DNA of 64,000 bases from the NCBI GenBank assembly GCA_964464815.1, contig CAYXHF010000001.1:156626-220625 (forward strand), given 5' to 3'. The notes under the pieces were generated by a model that saw only the letters and a list, made by a program, of their open reading frames with translations, did no database searches and was not told where the DNA came from. A program made the translations under genes and the position numbers. Below are positions 7,263-15,156 of the stretch, piece by piece. Source of the stretch: UBA11524 sp964464815. Its GTDB lineage: Bacteria; Bacillota; Clostridia; Christensenellales; Aristaeellaceae. The stretch's first letter is position 1. Each line of letters begins with the position of its first letter.

Positions 7263-9869
7263 TTATGGAGCAAGGGTGTTACCAATCGGCAGATCATAGA
7301 TCACCGTGGTTTTCTCCGTTTCGGGGAAGTACCAGTTCAGGAAGTCCTTCGCGGCGTAGGAACACATGGCGCCGGAATATCCATGCGGCACAAAGACAAC
7401 AATGGCAATGTCGGGTTTGTCATATGGTGCAAAGCACACGAACCAGCCGTTGTTCTCCAGGTCAATCTGGTTAACCTGCGCTGTACCTGTTTTTGCGGCG
7501 ATTTGCTCCTGCCATTTGAAGTCGCGCCAGTAGTTCTTTGCCGTACCGGTGTCGTCCGTAACGCCCTTCATGCCGGTGCGAATCAGCGCCATGTAGCTTT
7601 GAGCGGTTTCGGATTCACCGACCAGGTCGTTAACCAGCACAGGGTCGCGTTTGGACAGAATCTCGCCTTCGGGCGAAATGATGGAATCGACGATGGAGAC
7701 GTTATAGACCTTACCGCCGTTAGCCACCGCCGCAACGTAGCGGGCAACCGCAATCGGCGTGACGGTCGTAACCGACTGACCAATGGCCGTCAGAATTGTT
7801 TGCGATCCGCCCCACTTAATATCGTTCATGTAGTTATACGTATCAGTAATGACGGAGTTGGAATAAACCATCGTGCGCGGCATATTCAATTCTTCCATCA
7901 GAATGGTACGCATGTTATCCACCCAGGACGATTCAGGGTAGGCAACTGCCATATCCATCAGGCGCTTGGCGCACGTGGACAGGCGCTCATCGTCATACTC
8001 CATGCCACGGGACGCACCGCACTTTCTCAGATGCGATTTGATGGCGTTGAAAACGATAATCGGGCGCGAGGTATCCTGATCCGCTTCGCTGACGGACTTC
8101 GTGGGATCGTACAGGGTGTTCTGGCTGCCGACAACGCTGCGCACTTCGCCCGGCAGGTCAATACCGGTCTTGCTTGTCAGGCCGAATTCGGCGGCGTACT
8201 GATACAGACGCGTTTCACCCAGACGGCTGCCACATTCATAGAAGAAGTAGTTGCAGGAGTTGGACAGACCCTCGACAATCGTCTGATAGTAATGCTGGCT
8301 GCGGTAGCCCGTGGAAATCCAGCACTTCGGCGCGGTGGAAAGGTCGGAGTTGTACTGGGTGAAGTAGCCCATGTCGGAAATCATTTCCGTGGGCTGCAAT
8401 TCACCGGAGTCCAGTGCGCCAAAGCCAGTCACCATCTTGAAAATAGAACCGGGTGTGGCACGCGAACCGATGGCATAGTTCAGCATCAGGTTGCGGTCAT
8501 CCGACAGAATTGCACGTGCCTCTGCGCCACCGGCGACCAGCGAGTTCAGGTCGTAGGTCGGGAAGTTTGCCATTGCACGCACGCGGCATTCCATATCCAA
8601 CACGACCATAACGCCATGCTCGGCCAGCTCCAGGGGATAATGCTCCCAGTCGTAGGTGGCAATCAGCTGACGGTTTTCTTCCAGCCACTTGTTGGAGACC
8701 ATCAGCGATTCCTGCTTGTCGCGAATGCGCGCCACGTTGTCCGCAATGGCACGCTCGGCTACCTTCTGGTAGTTGGCATCCAGCGTAAGCTTGACGTTGT
8801 TACCATCCGACGGCTCGGTGTAGGACAGCTCACGCACGATTTTAGACCAGTTGTTTCTTTCCACCACACGGCTTCCCTTGCGCAGGGAGCTGTTCTGGGT
8901 CAGCCAGTCCTCCATGGAGGACTCAATGCCGTCACGGCCGATGGTGTCGTTGTAGCTGTAGCCCTTGGCTTGCAGGGTCAGCCACATGCTGCGGGAAGGA
9001 ATCTTACCGATATAACCAATGACCTGCGCCGCCAGCGTTTGCTGGGGATAGACACGCTGGGTGTCTTCGGAAATGTCCATGCCGGGCAGCATCATCGACT
9101 TCGTTTCAATTTCCGTCACCGTTTCATACGGCACGTTTTTGGCAATCGTGATGGGCAGGGAGTTATACAGGTTCATCTGCATTTCGGAGAAGACGGCCAT
9201 GACCTTGAGCATTGTCTCCTCGTCCACCAAAAGGCAGGTGACGTAGCCGTTGTCGTCGCCGTACTTTTCGATGTACGCAGCGCGAACCTCGGCCTCCTCC
9301 TCGACGGAATTGACCATGCGATAGCGGTGCTTGAGCGTAATCAGACAATCCTCCGCCGTGATGTTGGAGGTCTTGCCAGCGGTGACGTAGTTATTGGAAC
9401 GCCACTGCTTTTCGCGCGTTTGCAACGTCGCATCTGACACGCCCGAACCGAAGTTGAACTGCCATTCACCGGTTTCCTCGTTGCGTTCAATGACGTAGCT
9501 GAAGGCCAGCTCGTTGCCATTGCGCTCGATGATTTCCAGCGTGTCGATAATGGACTGGCTGTACGCCTTGTATTTTGCGGACGTGCTTTCGCTGGCATCC
9601 TTATAGAACGTGACGTTGTAGACCATTTCGTCCGTTGCCAGAAGCACGGAGTTCTTGTCGGTGATATTGCCACGCTTGCCACGCAGGGGAATGGTTTTGG
9701 TTCGCGTTGATTCCGTTTTGGCGGCGTATTCCTCACTGTTTTGCAATTGCAGGGAGACAAGGCCACCAAAGAGATAAACGAACATCAGGAACAGAAGGAT
9801 GATAAAAACGATGAAGCGTCCACGAACCTGATCCGGTGCGCGTCCGTTGTCCTGCTGGTACTGATTCAA
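7263..9869 (-). CDS. mrdA: Class B penicillin-binding protein 2 (elongasome transpeptidase)
   Basis: 868 residues. One N-terminal membrane helix (FIVFIILLFLMFVYLFGGLV), a dimerisation/pedestal region, then the transpeptidase domain with SIFK (about 475-478, catalytic Ser), SCN in LSNSCNYFF, and KTGTAQ (about 793). It cross-links peptidoglycan during cell elongation with RodA as its polymerase partner. The start is TTG at 9869: AAAGGAGG lies 7 nt upstream of it, and that ribosome site is itself inside the frame of a possible ATG at 9887. Longer than E. coli PBP2 (633 residues), as is common in Clostridia. A 253-nt gap separates it from mreD, so it may have its own promoter. Confidence 0.92.
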   Translation of the reverse strand: MNQYQQDNGRAPDQVRGRFIVFIILLFLMFVYLFGGLVSLQLQNSEEYAAKTESTRTKTIPLRGKRGNITDKNSVLLATDEMVYNVTFYKDASESTSAKYKAYSQSIIDTLEIIERNGNELAFSYVIERNEETGEWQFNFGSGVSDATLQTREKQWRSNNYVTAGKTSNITAEDCLITLKHRYRMVNSVEEEAEVRAAYIEKYGDDNGYVTCLLVDEETMLKVMAVFSEMQMNLYNSLPITIAKNVPYETVTEIETKSMMLPGMDISEDTQRVYPQQTLAAQVIGYIGKIPSRSMWLTLQAKGYSYNDTIGRDGIESSMEDWLTQNSSLRKGSRVVERNNWSKIVRELSYTEPSDGNNVKLTLDANYQKVAERAIADNVARIRDKQESLMVSNKWLEENRQLIATYDWEHYPLELAEHGVMVVLDMECRVRAMANFPTYDLNSLVAGGAEARAILSDDRNLMLNYAIGSRATPGSIFKMVTGFGALDSGELQPTEMISDMGYFTQYNSDLSTAPKCWISTGYRSQHYYQTIVEGLSNSCNYFFYECGSRLGETRLYQYAAEFGLTSKTGIDLPGEVRSVVGSQNTLYDPTKSVSEADQDTSRPIIVFNAIKSHLRKCGASRGMEYDDERLSTCAKRLMDMAVAYPESSWVDNMRTILMEELNMPRTMVYSNSVITDTYNYMNDIKWGGSQTILTAIGQSVTTVTPIAVARYVAAVANGGKVYNVSIVDSIISPEGEILSKRDPVLVNDLVGESETAQSYMALIRTGMKGVTDDTGTAKNYWRDFKWQEQIAAKTGTAQVNQIDLENNGWFVCFAPYDKPDIAIVVFVPHGYSGAMCSYAAKDFLNWYFPETEKTTVIYDLPIGNTLAP

Positions 9870-10122
9870 TCGTTGGCCTCCTTTCATAAAGAGGAAAATT
9901 GCTTCTGCCACATAATACTTTTACGTCTAAAACATGGCACCGAGCATCGTGAAATTTTCGTTCTGGCAAAGCTGAGTGCAGCGAGGCGTACTGGAGGTAC
10001 GCGCGAGCGGAACGAAGCAAAGCCTGACCCGGTGATGGCCGATGCGAGAAAAGGCATTGTGCGAATGACATGGTTTAGATGAAAAATAGTATAAACATCT
10101 GCGGAGGGTGCGGCGCGCCCAA
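9870..10122 (-). other. Gap inside the mre operon with possible internal promoter
   Basis: This 253-nt spacer between mreD and mrdA is long for an otherwise tight operon. On the minus strand GTGCCA, a 17-nt spacer and TATTAT (about 9912-9940) could be a weak promoter for mrdA. Further upstream (about 9968-10015) GCGTAC and GTACGC form a small hairpin within a GC-rich stretch. No gene with a ribosome site is seen. Confidence 0.3.
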
Positions 10123-10686
10123 TCAGGACGACATGGCACTGGACACAGGGGCGGAGAAGCCAAGCAAGCGGCGCAGCGGCCACATCAATACAATTGTGGC
10201 CAGCGTCGTCAGAAACACATTGCCAAGCGCCCGGAAGAGGAATTCCTGACTCATTTCGGCGTTGCTGAGGTTAATGTAAATCAGCTTGACGGCCTCAAAG
10301 AGCAGGGTGCTGAAAAAAGCACATAGCGGCGTGCGCAGATAAACACTGCGGTTCCGTCCTCTGCGGTGGTTGGACATTTCATACTGCAAGCGTGCGGCGC
10401 TTTTGTCGGTGAAGAACAGCGACATCAGCAGGGCACAAATGGGATAGAACACCAGATTCAGCAGCGGCACACCCGGTAGCATCGTTTCCATCAAAATGCC
10501 ATAGAAGGCACCCGTCCAAAAGGCACGGTGGCGGTTATAGCCAACGATAATGACGGAAAGAATGATGAGCAGCAGGTGAATGGTGCATTCGCCAATCGCC
10601 AGATAGTTCATCACGGTCACATGCAACAAATAACCGATGAACACCACCAGCATCAGGCGCAGCTGTCGCCAGAGTGTATAACGCAC
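10123..10686 (-). CDS. mreD: Rod shape-determining protein MreD
   Basis: 187 residues with five to six membrane segments, including LMLVVFIGYLLHVTVMNYL and IHLLLIILSVIIVGY. MreD is a small integral membrane part of the elongasome linking MreC and MreB to the RodA-PBP2 synthase. The start codon is GTG (10686) with GGGAGG 9 nt upstream and only 3 nt after the mreC stop. Primary sequence is poorly conserved in this family, so the call leans on size, hydrophobicity and its place between mreC and mrdA. Confidence 0.88.
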   Translation of the reverse strand: MRYTLWRQLRLMLVVFIGYLLHVTVMNYLAIGECTIHLLLIILSVIIVGYNRHRAFWTGAFYGILMETMLPGVPLLNLVFYPICALLMSLFFTDKSAARLQYEMSNHRRGRNRSVYLRTPLCAFFSTLLFEAVKLIYINLSNAEMSQEFLFRALGNVFLTTLATIVLMWPLRRLLGFSAPVSSAMSS

Positions 10687-10689
10687 GGC

Positions 10690-12324
10690 TTATTCCTCCC
10701 AAACCATATCATCCGGGCGCAGCGTCGCGGCAGGCACCGGCGTGGGGGTCGGCGTCATCGTGGGCGTTGCCGTCGGATTGAGCAAGGTGGAGTTGTACTC
10801 ATACACCGTCGGACGCGGCGTGGGCACGGGCGAAACCGTGGGCGTGGCGCTGGGCGTAGGAGACGGCGTAGGCGTTGGGGTAATGCTGGGTTCGGCAGAC
10901 GGCGTCGCCGTGGCGCCAAACATCATGGTCGAACCAATCTTGAGCGTCGGGTAGGGACGTGCGGTCACCAGCGGCACATACTCGTTGTAGATGGCGGTGG
11001 TGTCGCGGCCCTCAATGGCCTCTGCCTCCGGCTTGTAGCGCAGGACAATCACGTATTCCAGGTGCTGGAAGTCGGCCTGCGGCTCAATGACGACGTACTG
11101 CTTGTTTTCCTCCATGCCACGGGTCGATTCACGAACCGTGCCAATCGGGATGCCCTTGGGGAAGGAGAAGCCAACGCCGGAGGTAATCACCTGATCACCC
11201 GGACGCGGCAGAGAGTCATCGGGCAGGTAGTACATGCGGCACAGCGCCGTGCCGTCAATGCCCAGCGTACCGCTGATGATGCCCTGATCGCGGCTGGACT
11301 GAATCATGCCAGCAATCGAGGCGTCGGAGTCGATGATTGTGCGGACGGTGGAGGTGGTGTCATAGACCGTTTCGGTGTATCCGACCAGTGCGCCGGAAAT
11401 CGTCACGGCCATGTACTGCTCCACGCCATCGCGCGAACCCTTGTTGATGGTGAAGACGGAGAAGTAGCTGCCCTGCTCCTTGGCAATCACCTGTGCGGCC
11501 AGCGGGTTCATGTTCTCGTTGGAGGCGATTTCCTCCTGCATGTTGGTGAACTGCGCCAGCTGCTTTTCCAGCTCGGCCACGCGGGCATTGCTCTGCGCCA
11601 GCTCCATGTTTTCAGACACAACGCGGTTGTATTCAGCCTCCCAGTTGGCGCGCAGACGCACCATGTAGAAGTAATCCGCAATATCCTGCGTGATGCCCGC
11701 AAACCAGGTCTGCACCGGAGAAACGGCGGAAGAGACAATGCGCTCGGGCAATTGCAGGGCGGAATTGCCCTGATACATCGTGCGGGAAAGCGCCATGATG
11801 CCAATAATGCCAAGCAGGCAGACGCTGATGGCCCACGTCAGGATAGCGCGCAGCACCGGATGTGTTTTCTTCTGCTTGCTCTTTTTCTCCTTGCTTTCCC
11901 GTTGCGGAACGGTGGCGCGGGAATAGCCGCGGTCAATCTGTGCGTCCTCACCTTCCTCCGGGGAAACGGTGTGCACCGGAATCGGCTCGTCAAAGGTACG
12001 CTCGGAGGCCAGATCCTCGTCCATATAGAATTCCATGGACGGCCGTGCAGGGCGTGGCGCACGCTGCACCTGGTCTGCGTCCTCCTCATTGCCTTCCACC
12101 TGTGGGCGCGTCATGCCAAGACCGACCATGCGGATGCCGGTGGAGCTGAAGCCTTCTGTCGGATTGCTGTAATCCTCCGGCGCAGGCACGACGCCTTCCG
12201 GCTCGTCCTGCTCTGCTTCAGTGGGCAGACCGGAAATGACGCTTTCTAAATCGTCCTCAAAATAAAACCCGTCCTGACTGCTTTCGGAGGCTGTCCGTTG
12301 CTTGTCATCCTTCTGATGTGCCAT
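10690..12324 (-). CDS. mreC: Rod shape-determining protein MreC with long N- and C-terminal extensions
   Basis: 544 residues, nearly twice the usual MreC (about 280-300). Residues 1-156 are an acidic, probably disordered cytoplasmic region rich in E, D, S and P. A membrane helix (about 157-178) is followed by a coiled coil (ENMELAQSNARVAELEKQLA) and the MreC beta-barrel core (AAQVIAKEQGSYFSVFTINKG onward). About the last 75 residues are a Pro/Thr/Ser tail with repeats like TPTPTPSPTPSATPT, likely outside the membrane in the wall. MreC scaffolds the elongasome and activates PBP2. mreB lies 53 nt upstream and mreD 3 nt downstream. Confidence 0.93.
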   Translation of the reverse strand: MAHQKDDKQRTASESSQDGFYFEDDLESVISGLPTEAEQDEPEGVVPAPEDYSNPTEGFSSTGIRMVGLGMTRPQVEGNEEDADQVQRAPRPARPSMEFYMDEDLASERTFDEPIPVHTVSPEEGEDAQIDRGYSRATVPQRESKEKKSKQKKTHPVLRAILTWAISVCLLGIIGIMALSRTMYQGNSALQLPERIVSSAVSPVQTWFAGITQDIADYFYMVRLRANWEAEYNRVVSENMELAQSNARVAELEKQLAQFTNMQEEIASNENMNPLAAQVIAKEQGSYFSVFTINKGSRDGVEQYMAVTISGALVGYTETVYDTTSTVRTIIDSDASIAGMIQSSRDQGIISGTLGIDGTALCRMYYLPDDSLPRPGDQVITSGVGFSFPKGIPIGTVRESTRGMEENKQYVVIEPQADFQHLEYVIVLRYKPEAEAIEGRDTTAIYNEYVPLVTARPYPTLKIGSTMMFGATATPSAEPSITPTPTPSPTPSATPTVSPVPTPRPTVYEYNSTLLNPTATPTMTPTPTPVPAATLRPDDMVWEE

Positions 12325-12377
12325 GACGAATCAATCACCTCTGTCTCTTTGATACGCATCATGCAAAAGCAAATGCG

Positions 12378-13397
12378 TTAATTCAGCTGCGGCATGCGAC
12401 CCTGCTGGGAGAGCAGCGCCAGATTCTCCACGATGTAGCCAAGACCCGTGACGGTGCAATCGCCCGGATCCTTGGCCAGAATCACCTTGATGTTCAGCTC
12501 ATTGGCGATATACTGATCAAGTGCGTAGAGCTGTGCGGCGCGGCCGGTCAAATAGATGCCGTTGCGCATAATGTCGGAGGCCAGCTCCGGCGGCGTGCGT
12601 TCCAGCACCCACTTGATGCCGGTCAGGATGCCCTTGCACGTTTCGCGCACCGCCGCATACGCCTGCTGGGCGGTATAGTCAATTTCAATGGCGCTGGGGG
12701 AGACAAGATCGCGGCCACGGATGCGGATGCTTGCATCGCCCGTCTGCGGCATGGCGGAGGCCAGATCCAGCTTGATGTCCTCAGCCGTCTTCGTGCCAAT
12801 CACAATCTTGAATTCGTGGTTGATGTGGTTGACAATGGCCTCGTCCATCTTGATGCCACCCACCGGAATGGACTGGCTGACCACCAGACCGCCCAGGGAC
12901 AGCACCGCAATCTCCGTCGTGCCGCCGCCGATGTCCACCACCATGCAGCCTTCCGGCTCAAACACGGACAGACCAGCACCAATGGCGGCTGCCAGCGGCT
13001 TTTCAATCAGGTAGACCTTCTTCAGGCCACAGGCGCGCACGGCGGCAATCAGCGCCTTACGGTTCACCTCGTCAATCTCCGAGGGAATCGAAAGCACCAG
13101 ACGCGGTTTGGCCAGGTTGCTTTCGCCAACCGCCTTGTTCAGGAAGGCGCGAATCAGCAGCACCGTGGCATCATAGTTGGCAATCATGCCATTGCGGATG
13201 GGGTGAATGGCAATTTCGGTTTCGCTGGTGCGACCGTACATGCGCTGGGCATCTTCACCGACCGCCAGTGGCTTTCTGTCGCCACGGCGAGCAATCACCA
13301 GCGTCGGTTCGCTGATGACAATGCCTTCGTTCTTGACGTAAACGACCGTGTTGCAAGTGCCCAAATCAAGTCCCACATCGGGTGCTTTGAAATGCAT
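12378..13397 (-). CDS. mreB: Actin-like cell shape protein MreB
   Basis: 339 residues, the normal length. Actin-fold ATPase motifs are clear: VGLDLGTCNTVVYV (phosphate 1), VVDIGGGTTEIAVLSLGG (phosphate 2) and IYLTGRAAQLYALD near the adenosine site. MreB forms short membrane-attached filaments that direct the RodA-PBP2 wall synthase. It is the second gene of the maf-mreBCD-mrdA-minD-rodA cluster and is preceded by GAGGGATGG. Confidence 0.97.
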   Translation of the reverse strand: MHFKAPDVGLDLGTCNTVVYVKNEGIVISEPTLVIARRGDRKPLAVGEDAQRMYGRTSETEIAIHPIRNGMIANYDATVLLIRAFLNKAVGESNLAKPRLVLSIPSEIDEVNRKALIAAVRACGLKKVYLIEKPLAAAIGAGLSVFEPEGCMVVDIGGGTTEIAVLSLGGLVVSQSIPVGGIKMDEAIVNHINHEFKIVIGTKTAEDIKLDLASAMPQTGDASIRIRGRDLVSPSAIEIDYTAQQAYAAVRETCKGILTGIKWVLERTPPELASDIMRNGIYLTGRAAQLYALDQYIANELNIKVILAKDPGDCTVTGLGYIVENLALLSQQGRMPQLN

Positions 13398-13448
13398 ATC
13401 CGTACCATCCCTCTATCAATTCATTTCCGTTTGGCGGCAAGCGGGCGC

Positions 13449-14027
13449 TCAGCTGCGCCAGCAGTGCATGCCGCATTCATCCAGCAATTCGCGCACGGTG
13501 TGCATGGGCAGCCCGATTACGTTGCTGTAGGAGCCTTCAATCTGATCAATCCACAGGCCGGCAATGCCCTGCACGGCATATGCGCCAGCCTTGTCCATGG
13601 GTTCGCCCGTGGCAATATAGCGGCGAATCTCTTCTTCCGTCATCGGGCAGAAATGCACCTGCGTTTCCACCACGCGGCGATGTGCCTGCCCCTGCGGGTC
13701 GATGATGCACACACCCGTATACACCTGATGCCAACGCCCGGAAAGCAGCGTCAGCATGGAAAAAGCCTCCTCCTGAGAGTGCGGCTTGCCAAGCGCCTGA
13801 CCATCGACGGCCACCAGCGTATCCGCGGCCAAAATGATGCAGCCGGGATGTTCCATCGCACCTGCGACAGCCTTGCGGCGGCTGATTTCCAGCACAGCCT
13901 CCTCAGGCGGCAGGGTACATGCCTCATCAACCTCGGGCGCGTCCACCACAAAGGGCAGACCCGTCAGGGCAAGCAGTTCACGACGGCGCGGCGAGCCGGA
14001 AGCCAAATACAGCGCAGCATTCTTCAT
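13449..14027 (-). CDS. maf: Maf nucleotide pyrophosphatase
   Basis: 192 residues. LYLASGSPRRRELL at the N-terminus is the Maf signature, and ILAADTLVAVDGQALGKP carries the catalytic Asp region. Maf proteins hydrolyse non-canonical or normal nucleoside triphosphates (dTTP, UTP or modified forms) to the monophosphate, and are linked to division arrest in Bacillus. Maf directly upstream of mreB is a conserved order in Firmicutes. AGGAGG lies 9 nt before the ATG. This is the first gene after the predicted operon promoter. Confidence 0.95.
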   Translation of the reverse strand: MKNAALYLASGSPRRRELLALTGLPFVVDAPEVDEACTLPPEEAVLEISRRKAVAGAMEHPGCIILAADTLVAVDGQALGKPHSQEEAFSMLTLLSGRWHQVYTGVCIIDPQGQAHRRVVETQVHFCPMTEEEIRRYIATGEPMDKAGAYAVQGIAGLWIDQIEGSYSNVIGLPMHTVRELLDECGMHCWRS

Positions 14028-14066
14028 CCAAGTAACCTCCTGAAAGCATAAAGCAATCCATCCTGT

Positions 14067-14089
14067 ATTATATCACACATCGCGATATA
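14067..14089 (-). promoter_or_regulatory. Extended -10 promoter and palindrome upstream of maf-mre
   Basis: On the minus strand TGATATAAT (TATAAT at 14067-14072) is an extended -10; no good -35 is visible. TATATC (14069-14074) and GATATA (14084-14089) form an inverted repeat that overlaps the -10, a layout typical of a repressor operator. Confidence 0.5.
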
Positions 14090-14158
14090 ATGAAAGGATT
14101 TTTTCAATTTTCATCGTCTTTTCATATTTCGGAAAAGAAAAGTTCAAATGACAAGAAA

Positions 14159-14198
14159 CGGCGAAACCAGCGGCATGCTGATGCCGGAGATTTCGCCG
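14159..14198 (-). terminator. Terminator after queT
   Basis: CGGCGAAA (14159-14166) pairs with TTTCGCCG (14191-14198), with an inner CGGCAT/ATGCCG stem. On the minus strand a T-rich stretch follows, ending the queT transcript. Confidence 0.6.
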
Positions 14199-14224
14199 GA
14201 AAACATCGGGTGTATGCGCCTGCC

Positions 14225-14716
14225 TTATCGCTTCGACAGGGATTTCGCGTCGAATTTTGCTTTTTTCAGCGCCGAAAGCAGCACAAAGCCCAGCGCCACG
14301 GCCACAAGCTCACCAAGGGCCACTTCGCCCATGGTCAGCGCCACGGGAAGGCCAAGCGTCAGCGATAGCACCGTACCCACAATCAGGCCGTTGGCCAGCA
14401 CCGGACAAAGCGCGGCCAGCACCGGCTTTTTGCGCAGCGCATACGTGCCGCATGCGGCCAGCAGCGTCGCCATGGAGCCAAACACAATGTCCCAGATGGT
14501 GACAGCAGGTGAAAACAGGTTGGAGATGAGACAGCCCAGAAACAAGCCCGGAACCGCCTCCGGCAGCAGGATGGGCAGGAGCGTGAACGCCTCCGACAGG
14601 CGACATTGAATCGCGCCGTAGGAGCTGGCCGCCAGCAGCATCGTCAACGCCGCGTACAGGGCGGCAATGATGGCTGAAACGCACATGGAACGAGTGGTCA
14701 GCAGCTTCTTGAACAT
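14225..14716 (-). CDS. queT: QueT-family queuosine precursor transporter
   Basis: 163 residues with five to six membrane helices. The family pattern is visible in ALYAALTMLLA, YGAIQCRLSEAFTLLPIL and the C-terminal GEVALGELVAVALGFVLL. QueT is the substrate-binding S component of an ECF-type transporter thought to import preQ0/preQ1 or queuine for tRNA modification. ATG 14716 has AAAGGAG 7 nt upstream. The leader can fold to hide this site (see the leader entry), consistent with riboswitch control seen for queT genes in other Firmicutes. A QueG-like protein is encoded 33 kb away. Confidence 0.9.
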   Translation of the reverse strand: MFKKLLTTRSMCVSAIIAALYAALTMLLAASSYGAIQCRLSEAFTLLPILLPEAVPGLFLGCLISNLFSPAVTIWDIVFGSMATLLAACGTYALRKKPVLAALCPVLANGLIVGTVLSLTLGLPVALTMGEVALGELVAVALGFVLLSALKKAKFDAKSLSKR

Positions 14717-14723
14717 AGAAGCA

Positions 14724-14798
14724 CTCCTTTCTTTTTCCGGCGCTCTCAGAAAGAAAGTCCGATGCGTCCCGGGTGCGTTTTTTTGACGCACGAAATTA
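14724..14798 (-). promoter_or_regulatory. Structured queT leader, candidate queuosine-precursor riboswitch
   Basis: Reading on the minus strand, a GTGCGT/ACGCAC hairpin (14791-14773) is followed by a segment in which CTTTCTTT (14757-14750) is exactly complementary to AAAGAAAG (14734-14727), which overlaps the AAAGGAG ribosome site. This is the layout of a translational switch. queT leaders are known targets of preQ1 riboswitches, but I cannot match the sequence to class I or II consensus, so the class is open. Confidence 0.45.
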
Positions 14799-14827
14799 AA
14801 TATAACATATTTTTTCCTGAATCACAA
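14799..14827 (-). promoter_or_regulatory. Promoter for queT
   Basis: TTGTGA (14827-14822), 17-nt spacer, TATATT (14804-14799) on the minus strand, giving a leader of roughly 75 nt before the queT ATG. Confidence 0.6.
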
Positions 14828-14898
14828 GAGCAAATTTGGAGAGAATGAACGATGCGCCTGTGGAACGGGCGACAAATTTTCAGGGAGGTCAAATCAGC

Positions 14899-15063
14899 AT
14901 GGAGAAGAAGAATCAGTGCATCCATTGCTCCGTGGAAAGCTGTCAGCATCACGGGGAAAACGGCATCTGTGGTCTGATGGACGTGCAGATCAAGCCCAAG
15001 ACCTGCTGCTGCAACGGCAAGGCGGATGAGAGCGAATGCTCCTCCTACAAGTGCCGCTGGTAA
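14899..15063 (+). CDS. DUF1540 cysteine-rich small protein
   Basis: 54 residues starting at ATG 14899, ten nt after GGGAGG. The pattern CIHCSVESCQHHGENGICGL with later cysteines (KTCCCNG, ESECSSYKC) fits the DUF1540 family, a short Cys-rich module common in sporulating Clostridia and thought to bind a metal; its function is not established. It is transcribed away from queT and has its own strong terminator. Confidence 0.8.
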   Translation: MEKKNQCIHCSVESCQHHGENGICGLMDVQIKPKTCCCNGKADESECSSYKCRW

Positions 15064-15084
15064 GCTAAGGCCGGTGATTTTCCC

Positions 15085-15130
15085 GAAGGAAGGCCGTGTC
15101 GCGCACGAGGCGGTACGGCCTTCCTTCTCT
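15085..15130 (+). terminator. Terminator after the DUF1540 gene
   Basis: GAAGGAAGGCCGT (15085-15097) pairs with ACGGCCTTCCTTC (15115-15127), followed by TCTT. It separates the DUF1540 gene from the ger operon. Confidence 0.8.
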
Positions 15131-15156
15131 TAACAGCATGATGAGGAGGGAGAGAA

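Noticed and set aside
7134..9437. A 767-codon open frame on the plus strand opposite mrdA
   Set aside because: It is the complement of a well-supported penicillin-binding protein and shows no domain; such shadows are common in this GC-rich coding sequence.
10528..12249. Long plus-strand frame opposite mreC with an RGRRRR-like composition
   Set aside because: Shadow of MreC; its unusual composition simply mirrors the MreC acidic and Pro/Thr regions.
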